DNA of 64,000 nt from contig JASISA010000001.1 of assembly GCA_031771865.1 (NCBI GenBank), positions 62,001 through 126,000 on the forward strand, read 5' to 3'. The DNA is from Nothophaeocryptopus gaeumannii. Lineage: Eukaryota; Ascomycota; Dothideomycetes; Mycosphaerellales; Mycosphaerellaceae. The notes beneath the pieces are model-generated. The model saw nothing but the letters and a program-made list of their open reading frames with translations. It had not been told where the DNA came from and made no database searches. The position numbers and the translations under genes are program-made. Below, piece after piece: positions 9,451-20,051 of this stretch. Position 1 is the first letter of the stretch. Each line of letters starts with the position of its first letter.

Positions 9451-11656
9451 CTACTTCTTCACCTTCCCATCCGCTTCTTTCTTTCGATCCTCGTCTACTT
9501 CCTCCTCCTGACCATCTGCGAAAGCCATCTCTTGCGCACTCCACAGTTCGGAGTATATTCCATCCGAATCCACCAGCCTTTCATGTGTGCCTTGCTCAGC
9601 CACTTTGCCATCTTTGAGAACAATAATGACGTCTGAGTCGTATATCGTTCGCAGTCTATGCGCAATAAACACGCTCGTCCGATTCTTCTCCTTCAAAATC
9701 GAGCTAATGTTACGCATCAGCGTCTGTTCAGTATGTGTATCCAACGCGGAAGTCGCCTCATCGAAGAATAAGAGGGGAGGATCTTTGAGGATTAGACGGG
9801 AGACTGCCAGACGTTGTTTTTCGCCTCCGGAAATCATCATTCCGCGCTCGCCGACCATTGTTTTGTACCCATCGGGCAAACCTTCGATGATCTCGTGAAT
9901 GCGGGCGCGTCTGGCTGCGGCTATGACTTCCTCTGACGAGGCGTTGATGTTGCCATAGCGGATGTTGTGTTCGATTGTGTCGTTGAAGAGAGGTGTGTCT
10001 TGTGGGACGACTCCTATGCTCTTGCGGAGTGACTCAAGGCTGACTTGTCGAATGTCCTGGCCGTCGATTGTAATGCGTCCGGATTCAACGTCATAGAAGC
10101 GGAAGAGGAGGCGGAGGATCGTAGATTTTCCGCAGCCGGATGGACCGACTATGGCGACTTTCTTGCCAGCTGGGATGGTGAGGTTGAGGTTTTGGAGGAT
10201 GGGGCGGTCGGGTCGGTAGCCGAAATTGACGTTTTCGAATTTGATCTCGCCGCCCTTGTTCAAGATCAGGGACTTTGCGTTTTCTGGCTCTTTGATGGCG
10301 ACATTGACCTTTTGAAGGTTGAAGAGCGTCTCCATGTCTAGCAAGCTTTGACGTAGTTCCCGGTAGACGCTGCCGAGGAAGTTCAACGGGACGGAGAGCT
10401 GGAAGACGAGCTGGTTGACCATGACTAAATCGCCCACAGTCAGGTTTCCTGTCGCCACACCCTGAGCGGCCATGTACATCATTCCAGTGAGAGCGGTCGA
10501 GAATATCAGATTCTGACCGCTATTCAGGTATGCCAGCGAGGTCGAAATCTTGATGGTGGCGTCCTCATAATTCTTCAACGCGCTATCGTAGCGCTTGGCC
10601 TCATATGCCTCATTGTTGAAGTATTTGACAGCTTCGTAGTTGATCAAGCTGTCGACAGCCACAGTGGCGCCCTTGTTGTCGGCGGCGTTGGCTTGCCTTC
10701 GGAACTTCGTTCGCCAAGCGGTTGTGGCGATGGTGAACCAAGAGTAAGCGGCCATGGTGCCAACAGTCAGAGCGGCAAACTTCCAGCCATATTGATAGGT
10801 CAAAATCCCGGCAACCAAGCTGATCTCCAGTGCCGTGGGGATGATGTGGAAAATCATGCTGGTGAGTAGGAAGCTGATACCTTTCGTACCTCGGTCGATG
10901 GCCCTGGTGAGACCGCCTGTCTGTCGTGATAGGTGGAAGTTGAGGTCCAGCTTGAGTAGATGTTCAAAGACATTGCCGGCGACTTTCCGAATTGCTTTCT
11001 GCGAGACTGTGGCGAAGACGGCATTTCGGAGCTCCTGAAAAATTGTCGCGCCTATCCTGGTGGCACCATATGCGAAGATGGAGGCGCCGGCTACCGTCAT
11101 GGCGGTACCACCCATGGTAGCGAAGTCGATGTTCATTGAGTCGACGATGGTCTTGAAGTAGAATGGGATTTGGACATTGAGGACCTACATACTCTATCAA
11201 CGCTGTGCAGGGGAGGAAGTGATTCGAATGTGAGATGCCCACCTTTGCTCCGACTAGTAATCCTACTGACAGTCCAACTCTCACCTTCGTACCCATATCA
11301 TTCTTCGGCCACAGGTAACGGCTCATGTCCTTGATGATGGCCCAATCTGCTTTTCTCTGCTCCCTATTCGAGACAGTCTGCTCTGAGAGAAGAGGGTCTT
11401 TCTTGATCGCAGGCTTAGGTGACTTTTGCTCCTTCACTGCGGTCTCTGGCCCAATCTTCTCTTCAGCAGGCTGGCCCTGGACCGGCTCTGCTTGCGCAGT
11501 TCGTGCTCGTGCATCGTCTTTCCTGTGCCGAGGTGTAGATGCGAAGATGCGCTTTGCGTGCCATGAGGCCTGTATATGAAGAGGAAGCGTAGACCTTGGT
11601 GGTGCCGTCACGCAGGGCCTCAACGCCATCCTGGCGCATATCCTGCTGGCCAACAT
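9451..11656 (-). CDS. atm1: ATM1, mitochondrial ABC exporter for Fe-S biogenesis
   Basis: Half-size ABC transporter of the mitochondrial inner membrane that exports a glutathione/sulfur compound needed for cytosolic Fe-S cluster assembly. Exons are 11656-11243 and 11184-9451 on the minus strand (58-nt intron GTGGGC...TATGTAG), giving 715 residues. An Arg-rich mitochondrial presequence (MLASRICARMALRPCV...) is followed by a Lys/Pro/Glu linker, then the six-helix ABC membrane domain (SLINYEAVKYFNNEAYEAKR is a family hallmark). The nucleotide-binding domain has Walker A GPSGCGKST, signature ISGGEKQRLA, Walker B LLFFDEATSALD and H-loop IAHRLRT. Length and the YFNNE block fit Atm1/ABCB7 and not Mdl1. 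Divergent from AIM24 (365 bp between starts). Confidence 0.95.
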
Positions 11657-12021
11657 CTTGCTCTATGCTCTCTTCTCTCAGGCCAGCATGGGTATATCTG
11701 TGGGCACTGCTTGCGCCCACCTTGTTGTGCGCTTTTCAGGGCTGTTCCTCTGGATCAGCTATCGTATGTTCTTGATCATTGTACGTCGGTCTAGCGAGAT
11801 CGGTGGTGGGAGGATTTTATATATCGATATCGCGTGCTCGTGCAAGGTTGGAGCTGAATTGGACTGCGATGTCGCAACTTTGATGGACTCTCGCGTGAAA
11901 GTGGGAACTGCGGTGTGGCTGGTGGTGGCGGAGACCAGCGGAACTGGCTCCGCTTGAGCTCACCACCACCACACCTCGAAAGCTTCACCAAAACACGGCA
12001 GCGACCACAGCAGCAACGATA
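11657..12021. promoter_or_regulatory. Bidirectional promoter between atm1 and aim24
   Basis: This 365-bp gap separates the starts of two divergent mitochondrial genes. I see a TATATA element near 11817 and one inverted CCAAT (ATTGG) at 11858-11862. CCAAT is the binding site of the fungal Hap complex, which with HapX controls iron and respiratory genes. One copy of a 5-mer is weak evidence. Confidence 0.45.
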
Positions 12022-13312
12022 ATGCGTCGACGCGCCGTGGACCATGTCTGCCAATCGTGTCGGCAGATCAGACATGCCAGCAACCTGACGAGCAAGACGA
12101 GCCGGCGATATGTCCAGATCAGCGCGACCCCCTCCAGCTCTACGCCTACCCACACCCTAGAGCCCTCGAATCCAGACAACGCGATCGCATCTCCCTCGGC
12201 TGGTATGGTCGTTGGTCAGAAAGAGATGATGTGATGTTAACAGTGGTACAGACGCGCGATTCGAAGTACTGGGCACGCCCTTCTCCCTCCTCTCGGCATC
12301 CATCTCTGCCTCTCAGAACCTCTATACTCGGAAAGGCACATTAGTTGGCTTCAATGGCAAAGCAGAGAATGTGAGAAGCAGTCATACGTCGGGCAACGTT
12401 TGACGGCTGACAGTTGCAGGCTGTGTCGACACTGTCCCTCCTCGAACCCTTTCGACGATCGATTCTTGGGATACCCTTCGTCTACCAGCGCATATCCTCC
12501 ACAACTCCGTACACCGCGTTGATCGGAACGAAATCACCCATTACATCACTTGTAGTGGTGCATCTGGACGGCAGGCTCGACTGGATGGTCGCAAGAAGGA
12601 ATGCGCTCTTGGCTTGGACAGGGCACACGCTGAGCCTGAAGCCGCGCTGGAACCTGAAGATGAGCTTGGCATATTGGGGAAACACGACAGTCACAGGCAG
12701 AGGATTGATCGCGCTCTCCGGCAAAGGCCTCATCCACCAGATCACCTTGAAGACTGGCGAGGAATACGTGGTGCATCCGGCGAACGTGATAGCGTACAGT
12801 ATCCAGCAGCACGCACCGCAGCCGTATCGATTCAAATCGAACAACCTGCGACTGCAAATACCGAATCCATTGACTTGGCTGCCCGATACGAGATTTTGGC
12901 GGACAATGCGCGAGAGCACAGCATGGAAGCTTCTACGAAATGCAGCCTTCACCGTTAGGACATGGACAAGGAGGACTATATGGGGTGATCGGGTGAGGAA
13001 TTACTACTTAATATTCTTCCAGACATCTGCTAATCTCAACAGCTCTTCCTTCACTTTCATGGCCCTGCTACCATTCTCGTGTCATCACGAGGCGCCAAGA
13101 TCAGCGACGTCCTCACAACGCAAGACGTCAATGAAATCGCAGACAGCCCAGCCGGCGCAGTGCCACTGGCCATTCACGCAAAGGCTACCGCGGAACTCGG
13201 TACCACTACCTCCACGCCCCCTTCGAAAGCATCTCCTTCGAGCACAAGCTTCGCCACTGTGAGCAAAGACGGAAATGTCAAGTTCGACGATCAGAAACCC
13301 GAAAAAGCTTAG
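12022..13312 (+). CDS. aim24: AIM24-like mitochondrial biogenesis protein
   Basis: Four exons (12022-12202, 12252-12370, 12420-12992, 13043-13312) give 380 residues. Introns are about 49-50 nt with GTATGG, GTGAGA and GTGAGG donors. The N-terminus is Arg-rich with Ser/Thr-rich sequence after it, fitting a mitochondrial targeting peptide. The AIM24 double-psi-like barrel then covers most of the protein (DARFEVLGTPFSLLSASISA, GRGLIALSGKGLIHQITL, LFLHFHGPATILVSSRGAKI). In yeast Aim24 is an inner-membrane protein linked to MICOS integrity. The role here is inferred from family. The C-terminal ~60 residues are low-complexity Ser/Thr/Pro/Lys. Shares its promoter with atm1. Ends with TAG. Confidence 0.88.
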
Positions 13313-13388
13313 ATACCCAACTACCTAGATGACCACAGACACCATGCTCCGGTCCTCGTATGTATCATAACCACCATATTGTACAAAG

Positions 13389-14023
13389 TCACGATTCGAC
13401 CCACGACAGCTTGATATCCTGCTCGTCTCTCAGGTCCTTGTAAAAGAACACCTCGTTCACCAGGCTCCCGTCTCTTGGCGAGATACCGTACTTTGCCAAT
13501 CTTCCGAACACTTTATAACCGAATCGCGAATATACACGTTCGGCTTCTGTGCCGATTGTGGTGTCCAGCATCTGCTCAACATTAGCAACAGCTCTGTGAA
13601 GGCGACGCGCGGCCTACCCACCAGCAATTCCCGCTTGCGCGTCCTCGCTGCCTCTTCAATCTTCGACATGAGAGTACGAGCGATTCCTTTCCGACGATGT
13701 CGAGGACTGACCATCAATTTCTCAACGAAGCTTCGAAATGGCCCGGTCTCGGTCCAGGGCATGACGAGATTGACGATGCCCGCGAGCTCTTCGATCCCAC
13801 TCTCATTCGGCGCCATTTGGAGAATGGTTACTCTCGACCCGTCGCTGACTTCTTGGTGGCATGACTCCCAATACTTCTGAAGTTTCTCTGCGTTGCTGAC
13901 GTCGAGAATTGTGGCCAGCATTCCGTCGTGATTAACACAGTCCCGGTGGATCTCGGCGATCTGGGGGAGAAGGTGGTGGTGCTCGGACGGATCGTAGAAG
14001 ATTGGTGGAAGAAGAGAAGACAT
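13389..14023 (-). CDS. GNAT-family N-acetyltransferase
   Basis: Exons 14023-13622 and 13571-13389 on the minus strand (50-nt intron, donor GTGGGT, branch TGCTAAT, acceptor GAGCAG) give 194 residues. The acetyl-CoA binding motif is clear (VEKLMVSPRHRRKGIARTLM, with the RRKGIA core), followed after the splice by MLDTTIGTEAERVYSRFGYK, the usual motif-B region. The substrate is unknown. Fungal enzymes of this layout are often annotated as generic or puromycin-acetyltransferase-like. Convergent with aim24. Without splicing the frame would end in an unrelated tail, so the intron is needed to keep the fold. Confidence 0.82.
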
Positions 14024-14767
14024 TTTGATTGTTGAGAATTCCGATTCTGGTCCTTGACAGAATTGTTGATTTGACCAGCTATACTTCCCATTGCCGGAGG
14101 CGGTCGCTGCGTTTTATCTTCGTTCCAACCCTTGAGATCAAGTATGAGGACTGTACAATCGACGTGCGCCCTTTTGCGTTCTATCGAGTATCGCCGGGCA
14201 CTTTCGCCAAAGCTGGACGCGGCGTCGGTGTTCGTGATGCTGCCATTGCGGCGTTGTGCAGTATACCGCTCTATGAAAAGTGCTGAAGGATCACGGTGTC
14301 CCGAAACAGAAGGAGCGAGCGGATCAACATTCCCAGATCTGGGTGGCGAGCAGCGAGATGGCCAAGGACGTATCTGTACTACGTACAACTTGGGTCTATT
14401 CATGATTTTATACTGCTACCTGCCACATTGCGACGAAGGCACTTGAGTGTACAGTCTCTCAAATGTCCAGGCTTGAGATGGAGGGGCTTGCCGGATCCAA
14501 CAGCTTCACCTTAGCTCCGGCTTCCAGCAGATGATTTCAAACGATTGATCATCGACAAGCACAAAAAAAGACAGCAAAAAGGTGTTGAGGACGACGGCTC
14601 GAATGAACAGTGGTCAGCAGATTGTCCGGGAGCCTTTTGACAGCATGTGCACCACAACCGGTTGATCGGATGAACCGCGCCTCAGATCACATGCTACCCA
14701 TTATAGCAGTACCTCTTCTTGGGTGCAGCAAAGTTGTTGTATAATGAACTGACCTCTCAGAGCATAG
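14024..14767. other. Intergenic, 744 nt
   Basis: Holds the GNAT promoter and sequence upstream of the P450 remnant. Several short overlapping ORFs exist, none with protein-like features. If the neighbouring P450 had ever been full length, its N-terminal ~350 codons should lie here, but I find no trace of them. Confidence 0.4.
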
Positions 14768-15235
14768 TCCAACATACCGTTCCTTAACGCAGTCTTCAAC
14801 GAGTCCCTCCGCCTCCACCCCATCATCCCCACGCTCACCCGCATGACCAAGTAAGATGTCACCCTATGCGGCACGCATCTCCCAAAAGGCATAATTACAG
14901 TCACCATTCTGCCTGCAATGAACCTTCTCCCTTCTCTCTGGGATTCCGATCCTGCTGTTTTCGACCCAGAGCGATGGATCCGCAGTTCAAATGGCGGTGC
15001 GAAAGAAAGACACGGCATGATGACTTTTGGATGCGGTCTGACTTCGTGTATTGGAGAGCAGTTTGCGAGGTCGGAAATGGCATTCGTTGTCGCGGGCCTC
15101 GTGGAGTGTTTTGATATTGAATCTGCAGGGACGGGACATGGTGGGGAGGCCACGGAGATGAAGCTTGATATGGGGATTGTGTTGAAGATTAGAGGGGCAC
15201 TGTGGTTGAGGATGAAGCCATTGGAGGGGTGGTGA
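14768..15235 (+). pseudogene. Cytochrome P450 C-terminal remnant
   Basis: One frame encodes the C-terminal third of a P450. It has the K-helix ExxR block (NIPFLNAVFNESLRLHPIIP), the beta strand region (LCGTHLPKGIITVTILPA), the PERW motif (DPAVFDPERW) and the heme loop (MTFGCGLTSCIGEQFA, matching FGxGxxxCxG with the Cys ligand). TAG 14765-14767 and TAA 14852-14854 lie in the same frame, the latter inside the domain where other P450s have a sense codon. There is no room for the N-terminal two thirds. It is therefore a truncated, stop-containing relic. It faces the C-terminal end of a Zn2Cys6 regulator gene, suggesting a former enzyme-regulator pair. The clan cannot be assigned from this fragment. 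Confidence 0.8.
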
Positions 15236-15355
15236 AAGCTAGGTGGAGATTGCTGCATGGCATCAAATCTTTGAGGAGAGAGAAAGTGTTGTGCTCTATC
15301 TTTGGACTTGACTTTCTCGGAAGCCATGTTTAACTCATCGAATATTTGTGTGGCG

Positions 15356-17253
15356 TCAATCACCACGCCCGTTGGGATTCTGACTTGTGCCACTATGTAA
15401 CGCGATCGCCCGCGCATGGCATTTTAGCAGCTTCTTTCCAAGAATTTGAGGTGTTTGATTTCTCTCTACAGCCATGGTCATCATGACATGTCCTATTCGC
15501 TCCACGGTGGTCATGTATTTTGAAAGGATTGGAAATATCAAACCGCACTGCTCATATATTCCAATGACTGTGAGTCCGCAGAAGGCGAGCAAAGCGAATC
15601 CAAAGTCTGCCATGTACTTCGCACTCTCCAACTTGATCGAAGGAATATCCAAGAGGTATCGGCAACAGTTTTCTGCCGCTTCCGCGGACTTCAGGGTCAG
15701 TTTCATCTCAAGGTCTGCGAGTGTCGAACGAGGCTGCGGCTGCCAAGTTCGCTCCAAATGGCGAATGTTTCTGGTGGAGAATAGACGAAGCCAGAACCGC
15801 GTAGCGCGATAGTGGAACTCGACAGCGCCGTTGTTGGAGACATCAAGACCAGGATATGTAGCGTCCGGCTCGCCATGAACTCCCCAACGCTTCGACCAGA
15901 CCCTCAGCGCGGCGTCGGCATCATCTAGTACCTTGACTGCTTCTTCCGGATCCTGATTATCCGGCGGCGGACACCACCATTCATCCAGGCCGGGGAGATT
16001 GCGTCCAGCGAGACTCCATAGTGTACAGAGGTCGACTTCGGCCAGAATGCGAGCCACTCGAGAGGGCTTGTCTACATGAGCTAGCATCGAGCAAGCCGAT
16101 CTAATACTATTGTCCTGACGAATCGTGGGAGGTGTCTCGGTGGCCACGGAGAAATGATGCGACATGGTGAACAGCCATAGCCAGTAGACGTATTTGTGAA
16201 AAGCGATCGTCGAGGCGATGTTTGCGACGCCGGCCTGGATCATATTCCGCACAGGCCCGTAACTTTGATGCAATCCTATTCGCATTGCGAACGATTCAAT
16301 GGCTGTCTTCAAATTCCAGTGATTCAGCCGTCTGTCATCAGGACATTTAGCTGCAGGACTTGAGAGATCTCTAGATGGTTGGTTGGCGTACAGGATGGCG
16401 TATGCCTGCAGCTGCGTCCAGAGTAGATCTTCGTCCCGGTCAATGGGTCCATCTAGTGACTCCAGGAACTCGTTCACACGAGAAACCAGACGTTCCCGCA
16501 AGGAGCTGCCGTCAGGAACGTAGCTCGAGGCTATCAGGCTGGCGCAGTATGTGAGGTGGGGCTTTCGTTGCATAACGTCTGCAAGATCTTCGAGATCTGT
16601 GCTGTCGAGAAAAGGGACGAAGTAGATGAGCTTCTCTCTGAAACTACTGACCTGTCAGCAAAGGCGGCTTTCACGAAATATGACATGAAGATTACCCACA
16701 ATTGCAACAAAGCGCGTAACTCCTTTTCGTCAAGATTGGTCTCAGGCGTTTGCGAGTGACTTGCGTTTTCCGATATGCTTTGATTTGATACACTGCAGGG
16801 ATCGTCTGCGTCTTCTTCAGGTGAGCTAATAGCAACGATCAGGCTCGTTGAAAATGGCGAGGATGAACTGCTCCAGCCATTGATGCTTTCGAGATTTATT
16901 CTGTCGTTGCAATGAACAATCCCATTACTGGACGGTGCACTAGTTGAGGGTGCAGCCTCGTTCCGAGAATGTAATGCAGTCCGGCTGCTGGTGTCTTGGC
17001 GGATGGTAGCGGAAGGCTTCTGTTGACCACGTCGAGAGGGCAAAACAACGCATTCACGCCTGGCCTTGGCGCATCTGTTGCAAGGAGGATTTTGAGCACC
17101 TATACATCTCATCTGCAGTTGTCAGTCAAATAGTGAGCTCTAATGGATGCAGTCAGCTGTACTGACTTTCAATCTTCGGCAGCCAATGCAGGCCAGCGCC
17201 GCTGAGCCGTGTGGAAGTCTTCCTCCATGCCCAAACGCGTGGCGCGTCGACAT
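15356..17253 (-). CDS. Zn2Cys6 transcription factor with fungal-specific regulatory domain
   Basis: Exons on the minus strand are 17253-17167, 17112-16700 and 16643-15356, about 595 residues. The zinc cluster is split by the first intron (GTCAGT...CTGCAG) and reads ACIGCRRLK + MRCIGAQNPPCNRCAKARREC, an exact CX2CX6CX7CX2CX6C spacing. A Ser-rich linker follows, then the middle homology region (after splicing LLQFFREKLIYFVPFLDSTD) and a helical C-terminal domain. The second intron could alternatively use donor GTAATC, giving LLQLWVSSFREK. I prefer GTGGGT/TAG because it restores the usual motif. The target genes are unknown. The nearest enzyme gene is a dead P450 just downstream, so this regulator may have lost a local target. 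Confidence 0.87.
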
Positions 17254-17654
17254 GGCCAGGTATAGAACGTTGTAGAAAATGGCATCATGAAGCACATATT
17301 GATGGAAGAGATTGGCCATAGGACTTGCATCCAGTCTGCGTCAATGGTAGGTGCAGTTCAGCTCGGATCCTGTGAACCTTAATTTGAACAATTCTGCTTT
17401 GGCTCTGTTCTGCTTGGCCTGGATGCAGTTCTCGAGACCGGAACATTGTGCTCCATCTCATACTCACATCAACGGGCCATACCATTTCCAGACCCTCACT
17501 TCTCCGCCTACTTCTCAGCCTGGAGACCATTCACCTATGACCGACTCAGGTTCATGGTATTCCCGAATGTACTGCACCGGTTTTCTTCCTCTGGTTTCCA
17601 TCAATCGTCATCTCCGAAGAGCTCTTCAGCGAGCAACTTCGCCCTCCTCTCCTG
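17254..17654. other. Intergenic, 401 nt
   Basis: Between the regulator start and the stop of the 188-aa gene, both leftward. Nothing recognisable beyond short ORFs on the plus strand. Confidence 0.35.
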
Positions 17655-18221
17655 CTATCCGTGCTCATTCGCGGCTGGACTCATCGAGTCTGCCTTTTGC
17701 TCATCCTCCTTGGCTTCCTCCTCCGCGACAAGCTCCATCTTCTCATCTCCATCGGCGACCAGGCCTTCCAGCACGAATGCTCCGTCACCAACCTGCTCAC
17801 TGAGCTGCTCCTCGAATTCGTCGAGCTGCACCTTGAACTTTCTCTCCACCAGATCCGCTGTAGCTTCAAGCAGCTTCTCGAGCGCCATAGCGCATGCTGA
17901 GCTCGGCGGTCCCTTCATGATGACCTTTTGCGGCGTGGGCGTTGTGATGATGTATGCGACGAAGCTGGGTCCTGTGCGTGAGATCACCACTTCGAAGCAG
18001 TCGCGCGGCGCGAATGCAAGCGCGTTGATGTTGGTGATGATTTGAGCACGTGCGTCGCAGTAGCCTGTTCGAAAGCCATTGTGCGGGCCATGGGTTTGGT
18101 GTGCGATCAGTGTTTTGCAGAATACGTATTGATATGGCCGTTGTTGTGGTTGGAAGTGAGTCGAATGATAGAAGGAGGCAAACGAGCGCTGGTGAGAAGA
18201 GACTAGAAGGTTGAAGCACAT
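17655..18221 (-). CDS. Unknown 188-residue protein
   Basis: Open frame from ATG 18221. I do not recognise it. The central block is conserved-looking and folded in character (THGPHNGFRTGYCDARAQII, then AFAPRDCFEVVISRTGPSFV). The C-terminal third is helical and strongly acidic (VERKFKVQLDEFEEQLSEQV, then Glu/Lys-rich), like a coiled coil. The first ~30 residues include hydrophobic and aromatic residues but no clear signal peptide. A short upstream exon replacing this N-terminus is possible. The plus strand in this region carries only Ser/Cys-rich shadow frames. Confidence 0.6.
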   Translation of the reverse strand: MCFNLLVSSHQRSFASFYHSTHFQPQQRPYQYVFCKTLIAHQTHGPHNGFRTGYCDARAQIITNINALAFAPRDCFEVVISRTGPSFVAYIITTPTPQKVIMKGPPSSACAMALEKLLEATADLVERKFKVQLDEFEEQLSEQVGDGAFVLEGLVADGDEKMELVAEEEAKEDEQKADSMSPAANEHG

Positions 18222-19181
18222 GCAAACGACGCTGCGAGCAAGCAAGTGAAACCAAGACAGAGCATGTGATTTGCAAATCGATTGTACGTCTAGTGCCAGC
18301 AGTCATTGGTCTTGCCTTTGCCGAGCTTACCAGAATCGCACGAGCATTTCATGTCGAAGCGGGCAGTACTTCGTTTGCACATAGAACACTCACCAGCGCC
18401 AATCTCGGAGACTCAAAAGGTGGCAAAGGCTCTCGTTCCTAGGCGAAAGGGAAATGTAGATGCCCTCGTACATGCCCCGCTGCTTTGCACTCGCGGCGGC
18501 GATGTGCAGAGGAGAGCAGTATTGCAAGTTCATACTCTCACCAACGACTCCAGGAACCATTGCCGCTGCGCTCACAAACTCCCTGCTTTTCGAGCTTATT
18601 AGGAAAATGGTCCTGATCTCTGTGGTCTGCGTCATATCCATCTCTTTCGCTGCACGTCTAGTGGTGTACTTGAGTCTCGTGCTGATCATTCTCATAAGAA
18701 AACCAGCGTTATCAGGTATCGAGTGTAACTCTGGCGCTTCCGGACCCGCTGATACAAGGGATGTTGAGGCACAAGATGGCCGTTCTCGGTCGGATATATT
18801 TGACTCAGCGGGCTCGATCCGTTTGGGCGCCAAGGCGTGGGCGTGTCTACCGGGCAGAAAGCTTCATGAATGTTGCAGCCAACATATATCTGCATCCAAG
18901 ACCGTCATCAAAGCACCTTGATGAAGAGAAAGTGATGAAGAGAAAGATCCTGAGAGCATCGCCGCCGCTGCTGAATGAGTACGTGTTATTGGAATCGTCT
19001 TAAGGCGTGTATCATGTATTCTTTCTCCAGCCTGCACGATGCGGCGGATCGACTCTCCTTCCGAGCTTGCATGGGCGCGTCGGCACTCGAGAGTGGCGAT
19101 GCCAGAGTCAGTGTCATTCTCCCCCTCCCGCTAGAGCTTTTCGGACAGATGCTTCTTCTCAGCAGTGTGCAGACCCCGTCT
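18222..19181. other. Intergenic, 960 nt
   Basis: Two overlapping, opposite ORFs (18390-18833 minus, 18460-18921 plus, about 150 codons each) are open, but neither has a recognisable motif or start context. I cannot call a gene. Confidence 0.35.
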
Positions 19182-19730
19182 TCATCGGAGCAGCAACCAC
19201 GCGACAATTGCGAGGACGACGGCCACGTAGAGCGCCGCCAGCCGCTTGAACATAGGATTCTGCATCACTTCTGCATGCGGAGCCGAGAACTCCCGCACCT
19301 GCCTCAAAGACGAGCTGACCGTCTCTCTGGCATCCTCTTTGAGTGTTCTCGGAATAGGCTTCGGCTCCAGATATCGAATGACCTGCCGGATATCCTTGAG
19401 ACGGTAGACACTCGCCACACCACCAGATCCGCAGAACAAATGAGTCTTCACCTTGAAGACTTCCAGCTTCGAAGGCCTTCCAGACTGATCTCGCTCTACT
19501 ACCAGGTATCCGCCGCAGTCCAGTCGCCAGCCAGCAGTTTGCTGGGAGCTGAAGTGGGTTTCGCCTGGCTTGATTTCGTGGAAGCCCGCTTTCTCGATGA
19601 TTGGTAGGAGCTCATCCCAGGTTTTGGTGCCATATCTTGGAGGGCCTTCCGGGTGTACTTCAGTGCCACATATCTTGATGTAGGCGATGGAGTCAGTATT
19701 GTTGACGATGGAGCTGGTCTCGTTGCCCAT
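19182..19730 (-). CDS. Unknown protein with N-myristoylation signal and C-terminal membrane anchor
   Basis: This 182-residue protein starts MGNETSS, a good N-myristoylation context (Gly2, Ser6). It ends with one hydrophobic helix (LAALYVAVVLAIVAWLLLR), so both ends should hold it to a membrane. Between them is a compact domain with conserved-looking blocks (DSIAYIKICGTEVH, TKTWDELLPIIEKAGFHEIK, TAGWRLDCGGYLVVERD, KVKTHLFCGSGGVASVYRLK). I do not recognise a family. It is divergent from the membrane protein at 20052-20975 with a 321-bp gap, which suggests joint expression. No intron is needed. Confidence 0.7.
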   Translation of the reverse strand: MGNETSSIVNNTDSIAYIKICGTEVHPEGPPRYGTKTWDELLPIIEKAGFHEIKPGETHFSSQQTAGWRLDCGGYLVVERDQSGRPSKLEVFKVKTHLFCGSGGVASVYRLKDIRQVIRYLEPKPIPRTLKEDARETVSSSLRQVREFSAPHAEVMQNPMFKRLAALYVAVVLAIVAWLLLR

Positions 19731-20051
19731 GTTACTGGCTTCTTCTCCACACGTCGTCCTCCAAAGCTTCGTGTCTTCCCTCGAGAACCCACGTAATCTG
19801 TACTCACGAGCGAGTGTCGTAGGCTGAAAAGGCTTTCATCAGGGATGGTAGTGGTATGGTGTCGGCGGAAGTAGACCGCGAAACGCATCAGATTGTTGAG
19901 ATACTGAATTCTCCGAAGCTCGGCCGGAGCGGCATCACTATCATCAACACCGACATCATACTGACCATCACGCATCGGATCAGATGCTGGCTACACACGG
20001 GAACATCGACAAGAACATCCACACCAGCCGAGAAGGCTCTCCAGAGCCACC
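19731..20051. promoter_or_regulatory. Bidirectional promoter of the unknown membrane pair
   Basis: The 321-bp gap between divergent starts must hold both promoters. No clear TATA or CCAAT element stands out. The rightward start has a very strong context (GCCACCATGG). Confidence 0.45.

Noticed and set aside
18390..18921. Two opposite ~150-codon ORFs
   Set aside because: Neither strand has a motif, a good start or a plausible splice. Openness on both strands suggests composition and not coding.
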